DNA of 64,000 bases from Streptomyces sp. DH5 (GCF_020873915.1 NZ_JAHWGP010000008.1:150158-214157); one strand, 5' to 3'. Counted from the first letter of the stretch, positions 39,773-50,157 are shown. Notes: generated by a model from the letters alone, not told the origin. Made by a program: numbers and translations.

Positions 39773-41428
39773 CTACGCGTCGTACACGTCCGCCTTCTTC
39801 GGCGAAGCGTCCTGCACCGCCGTGCTGAGGAAGGACGACCGCGCGCCGAACTTCTCCGTGTCCACGCCGTTCTCCGCCAGCACCTTGATCGCCGCGGAGT
39901 GCACCGCCCGCAGCACCGGCGTCGCCGCGCGCAGCGCGTCGTCCGCCATGAACCGGTGCCGCCAGGGCTTGTCCGCCCACGCGTGCCGCAGGCCGAACGG
40001 CTCCGGCAGACTGAGCTTGCCGCCCAGCCAGTACAGCAGCGGCGGGTACCAGGTCAGCGGTGCCCGGGCGGCCAGGCGTACCACCTCGTCCGCGTCGACC
40101 AGGGGGAGCTTCACCTTCCGGGTCTCCCAGAACCTGATCGACTTCTGGACCTCCTTCTCCTTGGCCGCGGGCGCGCTGGTGAACAGGGAGTGCACCGGGC
40201 CCAGCGCGTGACCGGTCACCTCGATGCGCAGCGTCTCGTGGAGCACGGTCACGGTGATCAGCATGGTGAGCACCAGCTGGCCGTCCCACAGCGTCCACTG
40301 CACACCCAGGTAGTGCCGGTCACCGGCGCCGAACTGCTGCTTGTTGCAGATGTCCTGTATCGCGTGCGACTTGATCTGGTACGCCTCGACGTCCGTGCCC
40401 TCCGGGCGGGACACCGCCGTGGCGTTCTCCCCGATCGGCGTGACGATCCAGTGCCGGACCGACGGCTTCGGGAAGCCTCCGGTGTGCAGCGGGCCCCGCT
40501 CCAGCATCCGCAGCCGGTCGTGGATCGCCCTGACGACGTCCCAGCTGCGGAACGGGTTGATCTCCCGGCCGGCGTCGGCCGGCACCAGCTCCTCCGCGAG
40601 CTGCCAGCTGCCCCAGCGCGTACCCATGCCGAGTATGCCCTTGGGACCGGCGTAGAACACGGAGTTGGACTGCTGCTCGGCGCTGAGCCGGGCCAGGGAC
40701 TGGCGCAGTTGCTCGGCCGCCGTCTCGCCGGGACTGGAGGGGACCGCCTCGGGCACCTTGGCGCCGACGCTGCTCCCGGAGAGCAGGCTGCTCCACCGCT
40801 CACGCAGGTCGCTCGCCGTGCGTTCGCAGATCCGCTTGGCCCAGAACCAGCCCACCACCGGGGCGACCACCGAGGCGCGCGCGTACCAGCCCCAGAACCC
40901 GTCGAACGGCATGCGCAGCAGGAACAGCACGGCGAGGCCGGCCACCGCGACCAGCAGGACGGTGGCGAGCGCGCCGGCCCGTTTGTCCTCGCGCCGGGCC
41001 ATCGTCGTACGGATCTGGAAGACCAGCAGCCAGACGATCAGGCCGGGCAGGAAGAGCAGCCCGCACAGGACCATCACGGCGCTCAGCCAGTTGTCCCGCT
41101 CGCGGCGGATGCGGTGCGCCGCCAGCGCGTGTTCGACCACGACCTGCGGCTGGGTGCCGAAGGACTGGATGAGCGGTGCGCGGCCGGATCCCAGCATGCG
41201 GTCGATGACCGCCCGGGAGAACGCCTCGCCCAGATTGGGCCGGAACAGCTTGATGCGGGGCTTGCCGACCTCCGACTTGTGCCACTCGCTGTTGGCCTTG
41301 AGTATCTCGTCGGCCTCGTTGTCCCGGTAGGCCGCCGAGGCCAGCGCGAACGTCGGCGTCTGTCCTTCGTCGCCGGTGCGCGGCACCTGCGGACCGAAGA
41401 AATCCGCGTAGCCGCTCTCAACGGTCAT
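39773..41428 (-). CDS. large conserved membrane protein of unknown function
   Basis: A 551-residue protein with two or three transmembrane helices in the first 200 residues (LSAVMVLCGLLFLPGLIVWLL, ATVLLVAVAGLAVLFLL, WYARASVVAPVVGWFWA) and a large soluble C-terminal part. The N-terminal segment DFFGPQVPRTGDEGQTPTFA precedes the helices. Near residue 270 is VFYAGPKGILGMGTRWGSW, the most distinctive block. I do not recognise a functional family. ATG 41428 gives MTVESGYADFFG. Confidence 0.75.
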   Translation of the reverse strand: MTVESGYADFFGPQVPRTGDEGQTPTFALASAAYRDNEADEILKANSEWHKSEVGKPRIKLFRPNLGEAFSRAVIDRMLGSGRAPLIQSFGTQPQVVVEHALAAHRIRRERDNWLSAVMVLCGLLFLPGLIVWLLVFQIRTTMARREDKRAGALATVLLVAVAGLAVLFLLRMPFDGFWGWYARASVVAPVVGWFWAKRICERTASDLRERWSSLLSGSSVGAKVPEAVPSSPGETAAEQLRQSLARLSAEQQSNSVFYAGPKGILGMGTRWGSWQLAEELVPADAGREINPFRSWDVVRAIHDRLRMLERGPLHTGGFPKPSVRHWIVTPIGENATAVSRPEGTDVEAYQIKSHAIQDICNKQQFGAGDRHYLGVQWTLWDGQLVLTMLITVTVLHETLRIEVTGHALGPVHSLFTSAPAAKEKEVQKSIRFWETRKVKLPLVDADEVVRLAARAPLTWYPPLLYWLGGKLSLPEPFGLRHAWADKPWRHRFMADDALRAATPVLRAVHSAAIKVLAENGVDTEKFGARSSFLSTAVQDASPKKADVYDA

Positions 41429-41607
41429 TCCCGCCCCCGATCGCCGCGACTGTCGTCTTGCGGCCTTCCCGACTTCCTTGCTCCGCACACCTGTTGATCA
41501 GGTCTTCAGCGTATCCGCAGCCGCGGACATCCGTGGGTGGACCGCGGGAACGGGCCACCGGCACGGAGTGAAGCATTCCCGGGCCGTAGCCGCACAGGCG
41601 GCGTACG

Positions 41608-41640
41608 CGGGCGCCCGCCGGGTTGACCGGCGAGCGCCCG
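41608..41640 (-). terminator. hairpin after the EF-G-like gene
   Basis: CGGGCGCCCGCCGG pairs with CCGGCGAGCGCCCG with one mismatch around a five-base loop, directly beyond the stop of the minus-strand GTPase gene. Confidence 0.6.
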
Positions 41641-41647
41641 GAGCGCG

Positions 41648-43846
41648 TCACGAGGCTTGGCGCGCCTCCTCCTTGACCCGTTCCGCGACCTGCGGAGGCA
41701 TGGGTTCGTGCCGCGCGTACCGGCGGCTGAAGCGGGCGGTGCCGTGGGAGAGGGAGCGCAGGTCGACGGCGTAGCGGCCGATCTCGATCTCCGGGACCTC
41801 GGCCCTGATGAGGGTGCGCCCGCCGGCGGACTGCTCGGTGCCGAGCACCCGGCCGCGCCGGCCGGAGAGGTCGCTCATGACGGGGCCGACGTACTCGTCA
41901 CCGACCAGGACGCTCACCTCGGCCACCGGTTCCAGCAGGTGGATCCTGGCGTCGGAGGCGGCCTCGCGCAGCGCCAGCGCGCCCGCCGTCTGGAACGCGG
42001 CGTCGGAGGAGTCCACCGAGTGCGCCTTGCCGTCCAGCAGGGTCACCCGCACGTCGATGAGCGGATGCCCCGCGGCGACTCCCTTGACGGCCTGTGCCCG
42101 GACGCCCTTCTCGACCGAGGGGATGAACTGCCGGGGGACCGCGCCGCCGACCACCTTGTCCACGAACTCGATGCCCGAGCCGTTCGGCAGCGGTTCCACC
42201 TCGATCTCGCAGATGGCGAACTGGCCGTGCCCGCCGGACTGCTTGACGTGCCGGCCCCGCCCTGCCGCCCTGCCGCCGAAGGTCTCCCTGAGCGGCACCC
42301 GGTGCGGCACGACGTCGACCTGGACGCCGTAGCGGCTGCGCAGCCGCTCCAGGGCCACGTCGGCGTGCGCCTCGCCCAGGCACCACAGCACCACCTGGTG
42401 GGTGTCCTGGTTCTGCTCCAGCCGCATCGTCGGATCCTCGGCGACCAGCCGGGCCAGCCCTTGGGACAGTTTGTCCTCGTCCGGTTTGCTGTGGGCCTCG
42501 ATGGCGAGCGGCAGCAGCGGATCGGGCATCTCCCAGGGCTCCATGAGCAGCGGGTCGTCCTTGGCGGACAGGGTGTCGCCGGTCTCCGCGCGGCTCAGTT
42601 TCGCCACGCACGCGAGGTCGCCGGCGATGACGTGCGACACGGGCCGCTGCTGCTTGCCGAACGGGGTGGACAGAGCGCCGATCCGCTCGTCGACGTCATG
42701 GTCCTCGTGGCCCCGGTCGCCCAGCCCGTGACCGGAGACGTGGACGGTCTGGTCGGCGCGGAGCGTGCCGGAGAAGACGCGGATCAGGGAGATCCGGCCG
42801 ACGTAGGGGTCGGAGGACGTCTTCACGACCTCGGCGACCAGGGGAGCGTCCGGATCGCAGGGCTTCAGCTCGCGCGGCCTGCCGTCGACCGTGGTCACCT
42901 TCGGCGTGCCGTGCTCCAGCGGGGTCGGGAAGCCGCCGGTGATCAACTCCAGCAGCTCGACCGTGCCGAGTCCCCGGCCGCCGCCCCCGGCGGCGGGGGC
43001 GGCGGCCAGAACCGGGAAGAACACCCCTCGCGCCACGGCCCGTTCCAGGCCCTCGACCAGCGTCCTGACGTCGACCCGTTCACCGCCGAGGTAGCGGTCC
43101 ATGAGGGTCTCGTCCTCGCTCTCGGCGATGATCCCCTCGATGAGCCGGCCGCGGGCCTCCTCGATGAGGGGCACCTGCTCCCCGCCGGGCTCGGACTCCT
43201 TGCGCTCGCCGCCCGAGTAGTCGAACAGCTTCTGGGTGAGCAGGCCGATCAGACCGTGCACGGGCGGGTGCCCGTCGGGCCCCGCCGGCCCGCGCAGCGG
43301 CAGGTACAGCGGCAGCACGGCGTCGGGGTCGTCCCCGCCGAAGGCCTCCGCGCAGACGCGCGTCGTCTCCTCGAAGTCCGCCCGGGCGGCCTCCAGGTGC
43401 GTGACGACGATGGCGCGCGGCATGCCGACCGCCGCGCACTCGTCCCACACCATGCGGGTCGAGCCGTCCACACCGTCCGAGGCCGAGACGACGAAGAGGG
43501 CCGCGTCCGCCGCCCGCAGACCGGCCCTGAGGTCCCCGACGAAGTCGGCGTATCCGGGGGTGTCCAGCAGGTTGACCTTGATGCCGTCCCATTCGACCGG
43601 CACCAGGGAGAGCTGTACCGAGCGCTGCTGGCGGTGCTCGATGGCGTCGTAGTCGGAGACCGCGGTGCCGTCCTCCACGCGACCCGCCCGGTTCACCGCC
43701 CCCGCGGTCAGCGCGAGGGCCTCCACCAGTGTCGTCTTGCCCGACCCGGAGGGGCCGACCAGCACCACGTTCCGTACGGACGTGGGGTGGTCGGCCGCCC
43801 GTGCCCTGCCGGCGGCCCCGGGGTGTGCATGCGTCTTGTCGCCCAT
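41648..43846 (-). CDS. EF-G-like translational GTPase with degenerate GTPase motifs
   Basis: A 732-residue protein with EF-G domain layout. The P-loop GPSGSGKTTL and G3 DTPGYADF are intact. The switch I region, normally RGITI, reads HRQQRSVQLSL, and the G4 motif NKxD is replaced by VTHLEAARADF. Domains II-V follow, including the domain IV and C-terminal blocks (EPVAEVSVLVGDEYVGPVMSDL). This is the EF-G2 (FusA2-like) group, probably not the main elongation factor, and may act at the ribosome in another way. GGGAGG supports ATG 43846. Confidence 0.88.
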   Translation of the reverse strand: MGDKTHAHPGAAGRARAADHPTSVRNVVLVGPSGSGKTTLVEALALTAGAVNRAGRVEDGTAVSDYDAIEHRQQRSVQLSLVPVEWDGIKVNLLDTPGYADFVGDLRAGLRAADAALFVVSASDGVDGSTRMVWDECAAVGMPRAIVVTHLEAARADFEETTRVCAEAFGGDDPDAVLPLYLPLRGPAGPDGHPPVHGLIGLLTQKLFDYSGGERKESEPGGEQVPLIEEARGRLIEGIIAESEDETLMDRYLGGERVDVRTLVEGLERAVARGVFFPVLAAAPAAGGGGRGLGTVELLELITGGFPTPLEHGTPKVTTVDGRPRELKPCDPDAPLVAEVVKTSSDPYVGRISLIRVFSGTLRADQTVHVSGHGLGDRGHEDHDVDERIGALSTPFGKQQRPVSHVIAGDLACVAKLSRAETGDTLSAKDDPLLMEPWEMPDPLLPLAIEAHSKPDEDKLSQGLARLVAEDPTMRLEQNQDTHQVVLWCLGEAHADVALERLRSRYGVQVDVVPHRVPLRETFGGRAAGRGRHVKQSGGHGQFAICEIEVEPLPNGSGIEFVDKVVGGAVPRQFIPSVEKGVRAQAVKGVAAGHPLIDVRVTLLDGKAHSVDSSDAAFQTAGALALREAASDARIHLLEPVAEVSVLVGDEYVGPVMSDLSGRRGRVLGTEQSAGGRTLIRAEVPEIEIGRYAVDLRSLSHGTARFSRRYARHEPMPPQVAERVKEEARQAS

Positions 43847-44081
43847 GATCCTGCCTCCCGTGCACGGTGAGGTCACTGTGGGCGCGGACCCGCGGAATCC
43901 GCGTGCGGTGCGGCTCCGGCGACGCCCGCGGTCATTCGAGCTTTCCACTCCCGCCACGGTGCGTCCATACGAGCGACGCGATCCCGGTGTTCCCTCGCCC
44001 ACGGTGGCGGTGATCCGAACCGATGAGCGGGGCGTTCCCCTGCCTCCGGGGGTACGGCCGTCGGCCGCGCGTGCGCGTGGC

Positions 44082-44087
44082 TACGAT
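44082..44087 (+). promoter_or_regulatory. candidate -10 of the PIM operon
   Basis: TACGAT matches the -10 consensus and lies 56 bases upstream of the pgsA ATG; no clear -35 is visible. Confidence 0.3.
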
Positions 44088-44142
44088 TGGGCCCGCCGGT
44101 GGCCAGCAGGGCCGCGCGGCCACACCGACCGTCGGGAAGGCC

Positions 44143-44838
44143 ATGCTGAACAAGTACGCGCGTGCATTCTTCACGCGTGTCCTCACACCGTTCGCCGCGT
44201 TTCTCATCCGGCGGGGGGTCAGCCCCGACACGGTCACGCTCATCGGCACCGCCGGTGTGGTCGCGGGCGCGCTGGTCTTCTACCCCATGGGCGAGTTCTT
44301 CTGGGGCACGATCGTCATCACGCTGTTCGTGTTCTCCGACCTCGTCGACGGCAACATGGCCCGGCAGCTCGGCCGGTCCAGCCGATGGGGTGCCTTCCTG
44401 GACTCCACCCTCGACCGGGTCGCGGACGGGGCCGTCTTCGGCGGTTTCGCCCTGTGGTACGCGGGAGACGGCGACAACAACGTCCTGTGCGCGGTGTCGA
44501 TCTTCTGTCTGGCCAGCGGCCAGGTCGTGTCGTACACCAAGGCGCGCGGTGAGTCGATCGGGCTGCCGGTCGCGGTCAACGGCCTGATCGAGCGGGCCGA
44601 GCGGCTGGTCATCTCGCTGGTCGCGGCCGGCCTCGCCGGGCTGCACGCCTTCGGAGTCCCCGGCATCCAGTACCTGCTGCCCGTCGCCCTGTGGATCGTC
44701 GCCGTGGGCAGCCTGGTCACGCTGATCCAGCGGGTCGTCACCGTGCGCCGGGAGTCCGCCGAGGCGGAGGCGGCGGAGGCGGCCGAGGCGCAGGAAGCGG
44801 AGGCGCCGGAGACCCGGGGGAGCGAGGCCGCGAAGTGA
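44143..44838 (+). CDS. pgsA: phosphatidylinositol-phosphate synthase (CDP-alcohol phosphatidyltransferase)
   Basis: A 231-residue membrane enzyme that joins CDP-diacylglycerol to inositol phosphate to make phosphatidylinositol phosphate. The catalytic signature DLVDGNMARQLG...GAFLDSTLDRVAD supplies metal ligands D66, D69, D87 and D91. Six hydrophobic helices follow, and the tail is Ala/Glu-rich. GGGAAGG supports ATG 44143. It starts an operon with the acyltransferase and PimA genes, which favours PIP synthesis over phosphatidylglycerophosphate. Confidence 0.9.
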   Translation: MLNKYARAFFTRVLTPFAAFLIRRGVSPDTVTLIGTAGVVAGALVFYPMGEFFWGTIVITLFVFSDLVDGNMARQLGRSSRWGAFLDSTLDRVADGAVFGGFALWYAGDGDNNVLCAVSIFCLASGQVVSYTKARGESIGLPVAVNGLIERAERLVISLVAAGLAGLHAFGVPGIQYLLPVALWIVAVGSLVTLIQRVVTVRRESAEAEAAEAAEAQEAEAPETRGSEAAK

Positions 44839-45767
44839 GCGCCCAGGAGCGGCTCACCGACGCCCTGTACGGGGCCGGCTGGGGCACCGTCAAGAAACTC
44901 CCCGAGCCGGTCGCCGCGCGCCTGGGGCGGACCATCGCCGACGTCGCGTGGAAGCGGCGCGGCGAGGGCGTACTGCGGCTGGAGAGCAACTACGCGCGCG
45001 TGGTGCCGGACGCGGGACCGGAGCGGCTCGCTGAGCTGTCCCGCGCGGGCATGCGGTCGTACCTGCGCTACTGGATGGAGTCGTTCCGGCTGCCCGCCTG
45101 GAGCGCCGAACGGATCGCGGCCGGCGTCGACGTCGAGGACCTCCACCACCTGACCGACGGCATGGCGGCCGGCAAGGGCGTCGTCCTCGCGCTGCCGCAC
45201 CTCGCCAACTGGGACCTCGCGGGCGCCTGGGTCACCACCAAGCTCGGCATACCGTTCACCACCGTCGCCGAGCGGCTGAAGCCGGAAACGCTGTACGACC
45301 GGTTCGTCGCCTACCGCGAGGGCCTCGGCATGGAGGTCGTCCCGCACAGCGGCGGCGCCGCCTTCGGCACCCTGGCCCGGCGGCTGCGCGACGGCGGACT
45401 GGTCTGCCTGGTCGCCGACCGCGACCTGTCCTCCTCCGGCGTCGAGGTCGGCTTCTTCGGCGAGACCGCACGCATGCCGGCCGGGCCCGCCCTGCTGGCC
45501 CAGCACACCGGGGCCCGGCTGCTGCCGGCCACGCTCTGGTACGACGACTCACCGGTGATGCGGGGGCGGGTGCATCCGCCGGTCGAGGTGCCCGCAACGG
45601 GCACGCGCGCCGAGAAGACGTCCGTCATGACACAGGCGCTGGCCGACGCCTTCGCCACGGGGATCGCCGACCACCCGGAGGACTGGCACATGCTCCAGCG
45701 CTTGTGGCTGAAGGACCTCGGTCCCACGCGGAACCCCGCGACGGACCAGGGGGGGACCCCGTCGTGA
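44835..45767 (+). CDS. phosphatidylinositol mannoside acyltransferase (PatA-like)
   Basis: A 310-residue LpxL/HtrB-type acyltransferase. The catalytic motif is H-x4-D in ALPHLANWDLAG, with LVADRDLSSSGVEVGFFGE later. It is predicted to acylate the mannose of phosphatidylinositol mannoside at the inner face of the membrane. The GTG overlaps the stop of the PIP synthase gene and its own stop overlaps the pimA start, both as four-base overlaps, which ties all three to one pathway. Confidence 0.88.
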   Translation: MSAQERLTDALYGAGWGTVKKLPEPVAARLGRTIADVAWKRRGEGVLRLESNYARVVPDAGPERLAELSRAGMRSYLRYWMESFRLPAWSAERIAAGVDVEDLHHLTDGMAAGKGVVLALPHLANWDLAGAWVTTKLGIPFTTVAERLKPETLYDRFVAYREGLGMEVVPHSGGAAFGTLARRLRDGGLVCLVADRDLSSSGVEVGFFGETARMPAGPALLAQHTGARLLPATLWYDDSPVMRGRVHPPVEVPATGTRAEKTSVMTQALADAFATGIADHPEDWHMLQRLWLKDLGPTRNPATDQGGTPS

Positions 45768-46927
45768 AGATCGGCATCGTCTGCCCGTACTCCTGGGACG
45801 TGCCGGGCGGCGTCCAGTTCCACATCCGTGATCTGGCGGAGTACTTCGTCCGCCTCGGTCATGAGGTGTCCGTCCTCGCCCCGGCCGACGACGACACCCC
45901 CCTGCCGCCGTACGTCGTCTCGGCGGGCCGCGCGGTGCCCGTGCCGTACAACGGCTCGGTGGCCCGGCTCAACTTCGGTTTCCTGTCGGCCGCGCGGGTG
46001 CGGCGCTGGCTGCACGAGGGCGCCTTCGACGTCGTCCACATCCACGAGCCGACCTCGCCCTCGCTCGGCCTGCTGACCTGCTGGGCGGCCGAGGGGCCGA
46101 TCGTCGCCACCTTCCACACGTCCAACCCGCGCTCCCGCGCGATGATCGCCGCGTACTCGATCCTGCAGGCCGCCCTGGAGAAGATCAGCGCGCGGATCGC
46201 GGTGAGCGAGTACGCCCGCCGCACCCTCGTCGAGCACCTGGGCGGCGACGCGGTGGTCATCCCCAACGGCGTCGACGTCGACTTCTTCGCCAGTGCCGAA
46301 CCCAGACCGGAGTGGCAGGGCGACACCATCGGCTTCATCGGCCGCATCGACGAGCCCCGCAAGGGCCTGCCGGTGCTGATGAAGGCCCTGCCGAAGATCC
46401 TCGCCGCCCGCCCGGGGACACGTCTGCTGGTCGCGGGCCGGGGCGACGAGGAGGAGGCGGTCGAGTCGCTGCCCGAGGAGCTTCGCCCGCGTGTGGAGTT
46501 CCTCGGCATGATCAGCGACGAGGACAAGGCCCGCTTGCTGCGCAGCGTCGACGTGTACGTGGCACCCAACACCGGCGGGGAGAGCTTCGGCATCATCCTG
46601 GTCGAGGCGATGTCCGCGGGCGCGCCGGTGCTCGCCTCCGACCTGGACGCGTTCGCCCAGGTCCTCGACCGGGGAGCGGCGGGCGAGCTGTTCACCAACG
46701 AGGACGCGGACGCGCTCGCCGAGGCCGCGCTGCGGCTCCTCGGGGACCCCGGGCGCCGCGCGGAACTGAGCGGGCGCGGCAGCGCCCACGTCCGCCGCTT
46801 CGACTGGTCCACGGTCGGCGCGGACATCCTCTCGGTCTACGAGACGGTGACGGCCGGCGCGGCCGCGGTCGCGGCGGACGAGCGCACGACGGGACTCAGG
46901 GCCCGACTGGGTCTGGCCAGGGACTGA
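45764..46927 (+). CDS. pimA: phosphatidylinositol alpha-mannosyltransferase PimA (GT4)
   Basis: A 387-residue GT-B glycosyltransferase that transfers the first mannose from GDP-mannose to phosphatidyl-myo-inositol. The N-terminus [20 protein letters not shown], the acceptor region [28 protein letters not shown] and the nucleotide-sugar motif [15 protein letters not shown] are all typical of PimA. GTG 45764 overlaps the acyltransferase stop. It is the last gene of the pgsA-PatA-pimA operon. Confidence 0.92.
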   Translation: MKIGIVCPYSWDVPGGVQFHIRDLAEYFVRLGHEVSVLAPADDDTPLPPYVVSAGRAVPVPYNGSVARLNFGFLSAARVRRWLHEGAFDVVHIHEPTSPSLGLLTCWAAEGPIVATFHTSNPRSRAMIAAYSILQAALEKISARIAVSEYARRTLVEHLGGDAVVIPNGVDVDFFASAEPRPEWQGDTIGFIGRIDEPRKGLPVLMKALPKILAARPGTRLLVAGRGDEEEAVESLPEELRPRVEFLGMISDEDKARLLRSVDVYVAPNTGGESFGIILVEAMSAGAPVLASDLDAFAQVLDRGAAGELFTNEDADALAEAALRLLGDPGRRAELSGRGSAHVRRFDWSTVGADILSVYETVTAGAAAVAADERTTGLRARLGLARD

Positions 46928-47124
46928 GCGAGGGGCCGCGCAGCCTGCCCGGAGCGGTGAGCGGGTGACGGCCCCGCGCCCGCAGCCGAGGGGATCCGGG
47001 CATGGGGCCGTGGCCCTCGGGGCCGGGGAGAACCGGGCTCGGGGCCGTGGCCCTCTGGGGCCGACGGGGACGGGGTGTGCCCCAGGGGCGGCGGCCGGTA
47101 CCGGCGGTACTAGCCTTGCCGCCC
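46928..47124. repeat. short GC-rich direct repeat between pimA and the LemA-like gene
   Basis: A unit starting GGGGCCGTGGCCCTC occurs at 47004 and again at 47041 (37-base period), each followed by GGGGCCG with one base of variation. The unit contains the self-complementary GGGGCCGTGGCCCT. No gene is supportable in this 197-base gap. Confidence 0.45.
47111..47116 (+). promoter_or_regulatory. -10 element near the LemA-like gene
   Basis: TAGCCT ends eight bases before GTG 47125, again close to leaderless geometry. Confidence 0.35.
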
Positions 47125-47667
47125 GTGACCGCAACCCTCATCTGGATCCTCGTCGCCCTCGTCGCCATCGGCCTCTACCTGAGCTGGACGGCGGGCAGGC
47201 TGGACCGGCTGCACGCCCGTATCGACGCCGCCCGCGCCGCCCTCGACGCCCAGTTGCTGCGCCGCGCCTCCGTGGCCGGGGAGCTGGCCACCTCCGGGGT
47301 GCTCGACCCCGCCGCCTCGATCGTGCTGTACGAGGCCGCGCACGCCGCGCGGCAGGCGGTGGAGGAGCAGCGCGAGGTCGCCGAGAGCGAGCTGACCCAG
47401 GCGCTGCGCGCGGTGTTCGCGGACGCGCAGCAGGTGGACGCGGTCAGGGAGGTGCCCGGAGGGGAGGACGCGGCCCTGGAGCTCGCCGAGGCGGTCCGCA
47501 GGGTGCCGATGGCCCGCCGCTTCCACAACGACGCGGTGCGCGCCGCCCGCGCCCTGCGCCGGCACCGCAAGGTGCGCTGGTTCCGGCTGGCCGGGCACGC
47601 GCCCTTCCCGATGGCCTTCGAGATGGACGACGAGCCCCCGGCCGCTCTGATCGAGCGGGCCGCATAA
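47125..47667 (+). CDS. LemA-like membrane-anchored helical protein
   Basis: A 180-residue protein with one N-terminal transmembrane helix ([17 protein letters not shown]) followed by an all-helical coiled region ([30 protein letters not shown]) like LemA-type proteins, and a C-terminal part [20 protein letters not shown]. Function unknown. GTG 47125 lies just downstream of TAGCCT; upstream codons fall in the repeat region. It sits between the PIM operon and pdxS. Confidence 0.7.
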   Translation: MTATLIWILVALVAIGLYLSWTAGRLDRLHARIDAARAALDAQLLRRASVAGELATSGVLDPAASIVLYEAAHAARQAVEEQREVAESELTQALRAVFADAQQVDAVREVPGGEDAALELAEAVRRVPMARRFHNDAVRAARALRRHRKVRWFRLAGHAPFPMAFEMDDEPPAALIERAA

Positions 47668-47828
47668 CGGCCGGGGCCGCCCCGCCCAACGGCCTGGTCC
47701 GCCCCGCACCGGAGACCACTTCGCCCGAAAACGATCCACCGGCTTCCCATTGGCCCTTGCTGTGGCCTGCTCCGTTCACGTTTCCTCGGTGCTGCAGAAA
47801 CCCCCCTTCCCCCTCAGCGAGGTCATTC

Positions 47829-48740
47829 GTGTCCAGCACGCTCTCCGAAAACCAGGGTCCCGAGACCGGCACCGCCCGTGTGAAGCGCGGCATGGCCGAG
47901 CAGCTCAAGGGCGGTGTGATCATGGACGTCGTCACTCCGGAGCAGGCGAAGATCGCCGAGGACGCCGGGGCCGTCGCCGTCATGGCCCTGGAGCGGGTCC
48001 CGGCCGACATCCGCAAGGACGGCGGCGTGGCCCGCATGTCCGACCCGGACATGATCGAGGGCATCATCGACGCGGTGTCCATCCCCGTCATGGCCAAGTC
48101 CCGCATCGGCCACTTCGTCGAGGCCCAGGTGCTCCAGTCGCTCGGCGTCGACTACATCGACGAGTCCGAGGTCCTCACCCCGGCCGACGAGGTCAACCAC
48201 TCCGACAAGTGGGCCTTCACCACCCCCTTCGTCTGCGGTGCCACCAACCTGGGCGAGGCACTGCGCCGGATCGCCGAGGGCGCCGCGATGATCCGTTCCA
48301 AGGGCGAGGCCGGCACCGGCAACGTCGTCGAGGCCGTACGCCACCTGCGCCAGATCAAGAACGAGATCGCCCGCCTGCGCGGCTACGACAACAACGAGCT
48401 GTACGCCGCCGCCAAGGAACTGCGCGCCCCCTACGAGCTGGTCAGGGAGGTCGCCGAGCTGGGCAAGCTGCCCGTCGTGCTGTTCTCCGCCGGTGGTGTG
48501 GCCACCCCGGCCGACGCCGCGCTGATGCGCCAGCTCGGCGCCGAGGGTGTCTTCGTCGGCTCCGGCATCTTCAAGTCCGGTGACCCGGCCAAGCGTGCCG
48601 CCGCCATCGTCAAGGCGACCACCTTCTACGACGACCCGAAGATCATCGCGGACGCGTCCCGCAACCTCGGCGAGGCCATGGTCGGCATCAACTGCGACAC
48701 CCTCCCCGAGACCGAGCGCTACGCCAACCGCGGCTGGTAG
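47829..48740 (+). CDS. pdxS: pyridoxal 5'-phosphate synthase lyase subunit PdxS
   Basis: A 303-residue TIM-barrel subunit that builds PLP from ribose 5-phosphate, glyceraldehyde 3-phosphate and ammonia. The catalytic lysines lie in MAKSRIGHF (K90) and RSKGEAGTG (K158), and [18 protein letters not shown] is the PdxS hallmark near the N-terminus. AGCGAGG supports GTG 47829. pdxT follows seven bases later; the two proteins form the dodecameric synthase with attached glutaminases. Confidence 0.96.
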   Translation: MSSTLSENQGPETGTARVKRGMAEQLKGGVIMDVVTPEQAKIAEDAGAVAVMALERVPADIRKDGGVARMSDPDMIEGIIDAVSIPVMAKSRIGHFVEAQVLQSLGVDYIDESEVLTPADEVNHSDKWAFTTPFVCGATNLGEALRRIAEGAAMIRSKGEAGTGNVVEAVRHLRQIKNEIARLRGYDNNELYAAAKELRAPYELVREVAELGKLPVVLFSAGGVATPADAALMRQLGAEGVFVGSGIFKSGDPAKRAAAIVKATTFYDDPKIIADASRNLGEAMVGINCDTLPETERYANRGW

Positions 48741-48747
48741 TCCGCTG

Positions 48748-49356
48748 ATGAGCGACGCCCTTGTCATCGGCGTCCTGGCGCTCCAGGGCGACGTACGGGA
48801 GCACCTCACCGCCCTGGCCGCGGCCGACGCCGTGGCCAGGCCGGTCAGGCGCCCCGGGGAACTCGCCGAGGTCGACGGCCTGGTCATTCCCGGCGGTGAG
48901 TCGACCACGATCTCCAAGCTGGCCGTCCTGTTCGGTCTGATGGAGCCCCTCCGTGCGCGCGTGCGCGACGGCATGCCGGTGTACGGCACCTGCGCGGGAA
49001 TGATCATGCTCGCGGACAAGATCCTCGACCCCCGCTCGGGTCAGGAGACCGTCGGCGGCATCGACATGATCGTGCGCCGCAACGCCTTCGGACGGCAGAA
49101 CGAGTCCTTCGAGGCGGCGGTCGACGTCAAGGGCGTCACCGGCGCCCCCGTCGAGGGCGTCTTCATCCGTGCCCCCTGGGTGGAGTCCGTCGGCGCGGGG
49201 GCCGAGGTGCTCGCCGAACACGCCGGACACGTCGTCGCGGTCCGCCAGGGCAACGCGCTGGCCACCTCGTTCCATCCGGAACTGACCGGAGACCACCGGG
49301 TGCACGCCCTCTTCGTCGACATGACGAGGGCGAATCGGGCGGCCGAGTCCTTGTAG
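48748..49356 (+). CDS. pdxT: pyridoxal 5'-phosphate synthase glutaminase subunit PdxT
   Basis: A 202-residue class I glutamine amidotransferase that releases ammonia for PdxS. The start [13 protein letters not shown] and PGGESTT are PdxT signatures; the nucleophile is the Cys of YGTCAGM and the His-Glu pair is in [14 protein letters not shown]. It follows pdxS directly. Its final codons contain TAGGAT, a possible -10 for yebC. Confidence 0.95.
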   Translation: MSDALVIGVLALQGDVREHLTALAAADAVARPVRRPGELAEVDGLVIPGGESTTISKLAVLFGLMEPLRARVRDGMPVYGTCAGMIMLADKILDPRSGQETVGGIDMIVRRNAFGRQNESFEAAVDVKGVTGAPVEGVFIRAPWVESVGAGAEVLAEHAGHVVAVRQGNALATSFHPELTGDHRVHALFVDMTRANRAAESL

Positions 49357-49404
49357 GATTCCTGCGTTCGTTGCAGAGATGGGTTACGCGAAGGAGACAG
49401 GCAG

Positions 49405-50157
49405 ATGTCCGGCCACTCTAAATGGGCCACGACGAAGCACAAGAAGGCCGTGATCGACGCCAAGCGCGGCAAGCTCTTCGCGAAGCTGATCAAGAACATC
49501 GAGGTCGCCGCGCGCATGGGCGGCGTCGACCTGGACGGCAACCCCACACTCTACGACGCCGTCCAGAAGGCCAAGAAGCAGTCGGTGCCGAACAAGAACA
49601 TCGACTCCGCCATCAAGCGCGGTGGCGGTCTCGAGGCCGGTGGCGCGGACTACGAGACGATCATGTACGAGGGCTACGGGCCCAACGGTGTCGCGGTGCT
49701 CATCGAGTGCCTCACCGACAACCGCAACCGCGCCGCCTCGGACGTGCGCGTCGCGATGACCCGCAACGGCGGCTCCATGGCCGACCCGGGCTCCGTGTCG
49801 TACCTGTTCAACCGCAAGGGCGTGGTGATCGTCCCCAAGGGCGAACTGACCGAGGACGACGTGCTCACCGCCGTCCTGGACGCCGGCGCCGAGGAGGTCA
49901 ACGACCTCGGCGAGTCCTTCGAGGTGCTCAGCGAGGCCACCGACCTCGTCGCCGTGCGCACCGCCCTGCAGGACGCCGGGATCGACTACGACTCCGCCGA
50001 GGCCAACTTCGTCCCGACCATGCAGGTCGAGCTGGACGAGGAGGGCGCCAGGAAGATCTTCAAGCTCATCGACGCCCTGGAGGACAGCGACGACGTGCAG
50101 AACGTCTTCGCCAACTTCGACGTGAGCGACGAGATCATGGAGAAGGTCGACGCGTAA
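49405..50157 (+). CDS. yebC: YebC/PmpR-family regulatory protein
   Basis: A 250-residue protein of the YebC family, with the invariant start [15 protein letters not shown] and the blocks [11 protein letters not shown] and [15 protein letters not shown]. Family members act as transcription regulators or help ribosomes through proline stretches. AAGGAGA precedes the ATG. It lies upstream of ruvC, a common arrangement, but a hairpin at 50174 separates them. Confidence 0.94.
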   Translation: MSGHSKWATTKHKKAVIDAKRGKLFAKLIKNIEVAARMGGVDLDGNPTLYDAVQKAKKQSVPNKNIDSAIKRGGGLEAGGADYETIMYEGYGPNGVAVLIECLTDNRNRAASDVRVAMTRNGGSMADPGSVSYLFNRKGVVIVPKGELTEDDVLTAVLDAGAEEVNDLGESFEVLSEATDLVAVRTALQDAGIDYDSAEANFVPTMQVELDEEGARKIFKLIDALEDSDDVQNVFANFDVSDEIMEKVDA

